Origin: Rhodococcus koreensis
GTDB taxonomy: Bacteria > Actinomycetota > Actinomycetes > Mycobacteriales > Mycobacteriaceae
NCBI RefSeq assembly: GCF_900105905.1
Contig: NZ_FNSV01000007.1
Location: forward strand, 49,081 to 113,080
Direction: 5' to 3'
Length of the DNA: 64,000 nucleotides
Shown one piece after another: positions 61,366-64,000 of this stretch (positions are counted from its first letter, which is position 1; every line of letters begins with the position of its first letter). The notes beneath the pieces were generated by a model. It did no database searches, had not been told where the DNA came from, and was given only the letters and a program-made list of their open reading frames with translations. The translations under genes and the position numbers were made by a program.

Positions 61366-61850
61366 TCAGCGGTCGAGCCGGTGAAGGTGATCGGTCAGGG
61401 CGTCTGCAACGCGGTGGTGGCGAGCAGCTTCGTCGGGCCAGCCGCGGTCGCAGGCATCGGCTTCGAGTGCCTGGACGTCGGTGCGTTGCGCCTCGAGCGT
61501 GTCGCGGAATTCGGGTCCGGTGACGAAGTTGTCGCAGGTCTCGCAGATGTTGGCATAGGGACAGGCTCCGGCCGCCTCGTGCCGAGAACAGTAGCCATGG
61601 GCGAGGCGGGTTTTGAGCATCTCGCTGCCGAGCCAGCTGACGGTGTCGGGAACGATCGGTTTGCCGACCGGGGTGAGGGTGAACCGCCGCCGCATCTTGC
61701 CCATGGCCTGGTCGTAGGCGTCGCGCAGCGTCGGCGATGCGAGGGTGGCGTAGCGGAGAGTCATCTGAGGAGTGACGTGCCCGAGCAGCGCCATCAACGC
61801 CTGCAGGCTCATTCCGGCATTGGCGAGTTCGGTCGCCCAGGTGTGCCTTG
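61366..61850 (-). pseudogene. Tyrosine recombinase, C-terminal remnant
   Basis: The frame contains RHTWATELANAGMSLQALMA then LLGHVTPQMTLRYATLASPT, giving catalytic Arg, His and Tyr of the C-terminal tyrosine-recombinase domain. A cysteine-bearing extension follows, GYCSRHEAAGACPYANICET CDNF, typical of the TnpA-like recombinases of Tn554-type actinobacterial elements. The N-terminal half is missing beyond about 61850, where the frame is disrupted. Inactive remnant. Confidence 0.7.
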
Positions 61851-61955
61851 TGTCCGCAGAGGCCGTGTGCGGTCGGGTTTCGTGTTGCGTTTGAAATGGA
61901 GGGTCTCCGGCGCGGAGTTCGCGACGCTCGTGGCCGCCTGTGTAGCGATAAGACG

Positions 61956-62450
61956 TTAGTGTTTGTGACTGACGTCACCGCTCGATCTCGCGTCAGCATG
62001 GCCCGATGATTTTCTGGCGTGTCGTCGGCAGGCGGTGACGGTGGTGTTCGGGTCTGCGGCGGCGCGGAGGCGGAGGATTTCTTCGTGCTGTGCGGCCAGC
62101 CTCGCCAGTGCCTGGCCGCGGAAGTCGGTGAGCTCCTCGATGGTCGAATGGGCCTGGTTCAGGCGCTCTTTGAGCTTGTCTATCTCTGCTTTCAGTCGTT
62201 CGATCTGCGCAGTCTTCGGGTCGGGGGTGTCGCCGTTGCTCTGTAGCTGCTCAAGCCGGTGTTCGAACTCGGCGCGTAGGTGCGCGTAGGGCCTGCTGCC
62301 GTAGAAGGCGGTGCGATCGACGCCGGCCTCCGCGGCGAGGGTCTTGATGTCGCAGCCTCCGCCGGGTGGGATCTCGCCGCGCAGCAGTCGGTCGATGGCG
62401 GCGCGAATGCGGTTCTCGTTCTGGGTGCGTTGGTCGGCACTGATTCTCAT
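61956..62450 (-). CDS. TnpC/DUF6262-like coiled-coil protein
   Basis: 164 residues from MRISADQRTQNENRIRAAID; the ATG overlaps the recombinase stop (ATGA). The N-terminal half has an HTH-like segment GCDIKTLAAEAGVDRTAFYG; the C-terminal half is a coiled coil TAQIERLKAEIDKLKERLNQ continuing AHSTIEELTDFRGQALARLA. Small proteins of this build (DUF6262, TnpC of Tn554-like elements) accompany large tyrosine recombinases. It looks intact although its partners are damaged. Confidence 0.75.
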   Translation of the reverse strand: MRISADQRTQNENRIRAAIDRLLRGEIPPGGGCDIKTLAAEAGVDRTAFYGSRPYAHLRAEFEHRLEQLQSNGDTPDPKTAQIERLKAEIDKLKERLNQAHSTIEELTDFRGQALARLAAQHEEILRLRAAADPNTTVTACRRHARKSSGHADARSSGDVSHKH

Positions 62451-64000
62451 GGCAGGTCCCCGCTCGCGGTGGTTGTGGCCGTGTCGATATCGGCGATGAC
62501 CCGGACTGCGCGGTCGTGGTCGGCTTGCAGGCGGGTGCGCTCGGTGGCGCGAGTCTTGCCGAGTTGGCCGAGGAAGATCTTGGTGCGTTCGGCGTGCTCG
62601 GCCCAGACGGAGCGATGGACATCGTGGTGGGTGGCCTGCGGGCAACGCGCCGAGTCACACATGCCGATCATCGGCCGCGTCGCGGTCGGGGTGCCGGCCA
62701 GCTTGAGGCAGAGGGCGCGGGACGGGTCGACGAACCAGCAGTAGTTCGCCGGGCCCAGGTGCAGGACCTTGGCTCGTTTGGACAGCAGGTTGAGGATGTC
62801 GCGATCGTTGCGCTGCACCTTCGGTGCCGCAGCCGATTCCGCGTTCACGTCGGCGTCGACAGTGGCGAAGAACTCGGTGAGGTTTCGTGCGCCGGGGCCG
62901 GAGGGCAGGATGCCGTTGCGGTAGTTGTGGAACTCGGCCAGTATCAGCTGAAGGTTGCGGTCGGCTTCATGCTTGTTGACCTCGGCCAGTAACTCGGCTT
63001 GAGCGCCACCCGGCCGGGCCGCATAGCCTTCGGTTGTTGCGGTTGCGATATGCTTGAGCTGCAGTTTTGCTGCGAGAACCCCCGGGGCGATAGGCCAATT
63101 CCAGCGCGATCGTTCTTCTGAGCATCCGCAGTGAGACCGGTCCCTCGGGAATTGGGGCCAGGCCCAGGCGTTCTCCTGCCGAAGAGTTGACCCAGTTGCG
63201 GAACCAGATGTAACGGACCCGGAAGCTGAACCGGGACAACAGAAGAGCATCATCGCGTGGATCGTCGTGCAGTTGTTCGATGAGTTCGACAGCTCGGTGG
63301 ACCGGTTCGATGACGACCCATTCGTCGTCGGTGCCGCCGAGCGGCTGGCCTTTGACGATCTTGCTGGCGATGCGGTAGCGCATGAGCCCGGGTATGGGTT
63401 CCTCGATCGGGCGGCGGCAGCCAACACGTAGTTCCATCAACTCGCTGCTGCGCATCCCTGATGATGCCGAGAGCACGATGATCGCGGCTGTTCGGACGAT
63501 CCCGACCACGGCGACGGCCTGCGATCGGTGCAGCGGCAGGCTCCAGGGCCGTGTCGCGCCGTCGGCGGTCGGCGCCTGTTCGGCGTCGCGAGCGAATACC
63601 TTCTCGACCCCGACGCGGGCGACTGCGTTGGTGAGCGGTCCGCGCAGTCGCGGCAACCAACGGGAGTCGATATTGCGGCGTCCGGCCTGCCTGGCGAGAA
63701 TCCCGGTGGCGACGGGCAGCAGTAGGTCGTCGGCTGACCATCCGGCGGCCAGCCGTTTGGTGATCTCATGGTCTTCGTGTCGGGCAGCGCGTCCCTGTCC
63801 TGGTGTAGTCGGCCAACACGGTCACGATGTCGTCGACCGCAGAGGTGGTGGTTTGACGCCGCTGTCCGATCTGACCGAATGGACGCGGTCGTGTTCGCGG
63901 ACCTGCTGGTTCAATGCGACCGCGTGCGGGCCGAGGACCTGCATCAGGTGCAGCGCCGCCGCGAGCATCGGCTGCAGGATCTCGTCGGGAACGGCGGGCG
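62447..64000 (-). pseudogene. Large tyrosine recombinase (TnpB-like), multiple frameshifts, 5' end outside window
   Basis: Fragments in different frames join into one protein: PDEILQPMLAAALHLMQVLG (near 63970), DDIVTVLADYTR (63830), EITKRLAAGWSADDLLLPVA (63750), then RTAAIIVLSASSGMRSSELM ELRVGC with the catalytic arginine, and LRRTIALELAYRPGG. At about 63090 the frame changes in a G run and resumes VLAAKLQLKHIATATTEGYA with the tyrosine, ending VIADIDTATTTASGDLP. At least three frame breaks are visible. A cysteine-containing C-terminal region (GMCDSARCPQATHHD) is typical of the family. It is probably decayed, though the indel in the G run could be a sequence error. Confidence 0.7.

Noticed and set aside
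1..64000. CRISPR arrays, tRNA or rRNA genes, replication origin
   Set aside because: No regularly spaced repeats, no tRNA-like cloverleaf or rRNA sequence and no iteron/DnaA-box cluster could be seen; a covariance-model search was not possible.

Overview
The window is high-GC actinobacterial DNA, most likely from a Rhodococcus or a close Nocardiaceae relative. The evidence is strong GC-ending codon use, a DevR/DevS (DosR/DosS) hypoxia two-component system, three wax-ester synthase/DGAT acyltransferases, Rv1733c-like membrane proteins, Acg-type nitroreductases, many tandem universal stress proteins and DUF1876 proteins. These families make up the dormancy (DosR) regulon of mycobacteria. The assignment is inferred from protein families; no rRNA or tRNA gene was seen.

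Left edge (1-7345): the end of a rhodanese-domain protein is followed by mobile-DNA debris. There is an IS110 transposase tail, a frameshifted IS110 transposase, a complete recombinase-in-trio (RIT) element at 2406-5795 with three overlapping tyrosine recombinase genes and long terminal inverted repeats, and an IS3 element cut off at the RIT boundary. At 7346-16570 lie a small methyltransferase coupled to an orphan NRPS module (C-A-PCP-C, no thioesterase), two decayed copies of the NRPS end, small membrane proteins, and a convergent histidine kinase/response regulator pair whose regulator is frameshifted.

Dormancy island (about 17100-60700): universal stress proteins, wax-ester synthases, nitroreductases, an ABC transporter-USP-MgtC operon, a group 3b-type NiFe hydrogenase operon with its maturation protease and a cNMP-domain protein, a SHOCT protein followed by an 11-methionine micropeptide, a serine hydrolase, a flavodoxin, a HAD/trehalose-phosphatase/GH65 fusion, devR-devS, a hemerythrin-fused P1B ATPase divergent from a CtpF-like ATPase, and an acetyl-CoA synthetase/pyruvate dehydrogenase/acyl-carrier-protein operon. 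Palindromic DevR-like sites of the form GACC-TT-NN-CCC recur upstream of many of these genes. The inferred logic is that DevS senses O2, NO or redox state, DevR turns on the island, and the products dispose of or recycle reductant (hydrogenase, nitroreductases, flavodoxin), store carbon as neutral lipid, adjust trehalose and metal pools, and maintain acetyl-CoA.

Right edge (60700-64000): a decayed small gene coupled to DUF1876, an IS256 transposase tail, and a degraded tyrosine-recombinase cluster with a TnpC/DUF6262-like coiled-coil protein. Recombinase clusters on both sides suggest a genomic island or plasmid segment. Several genes are broken by single-base indels, some in G/C runs, so either decay or sequence error should be kept in mind.
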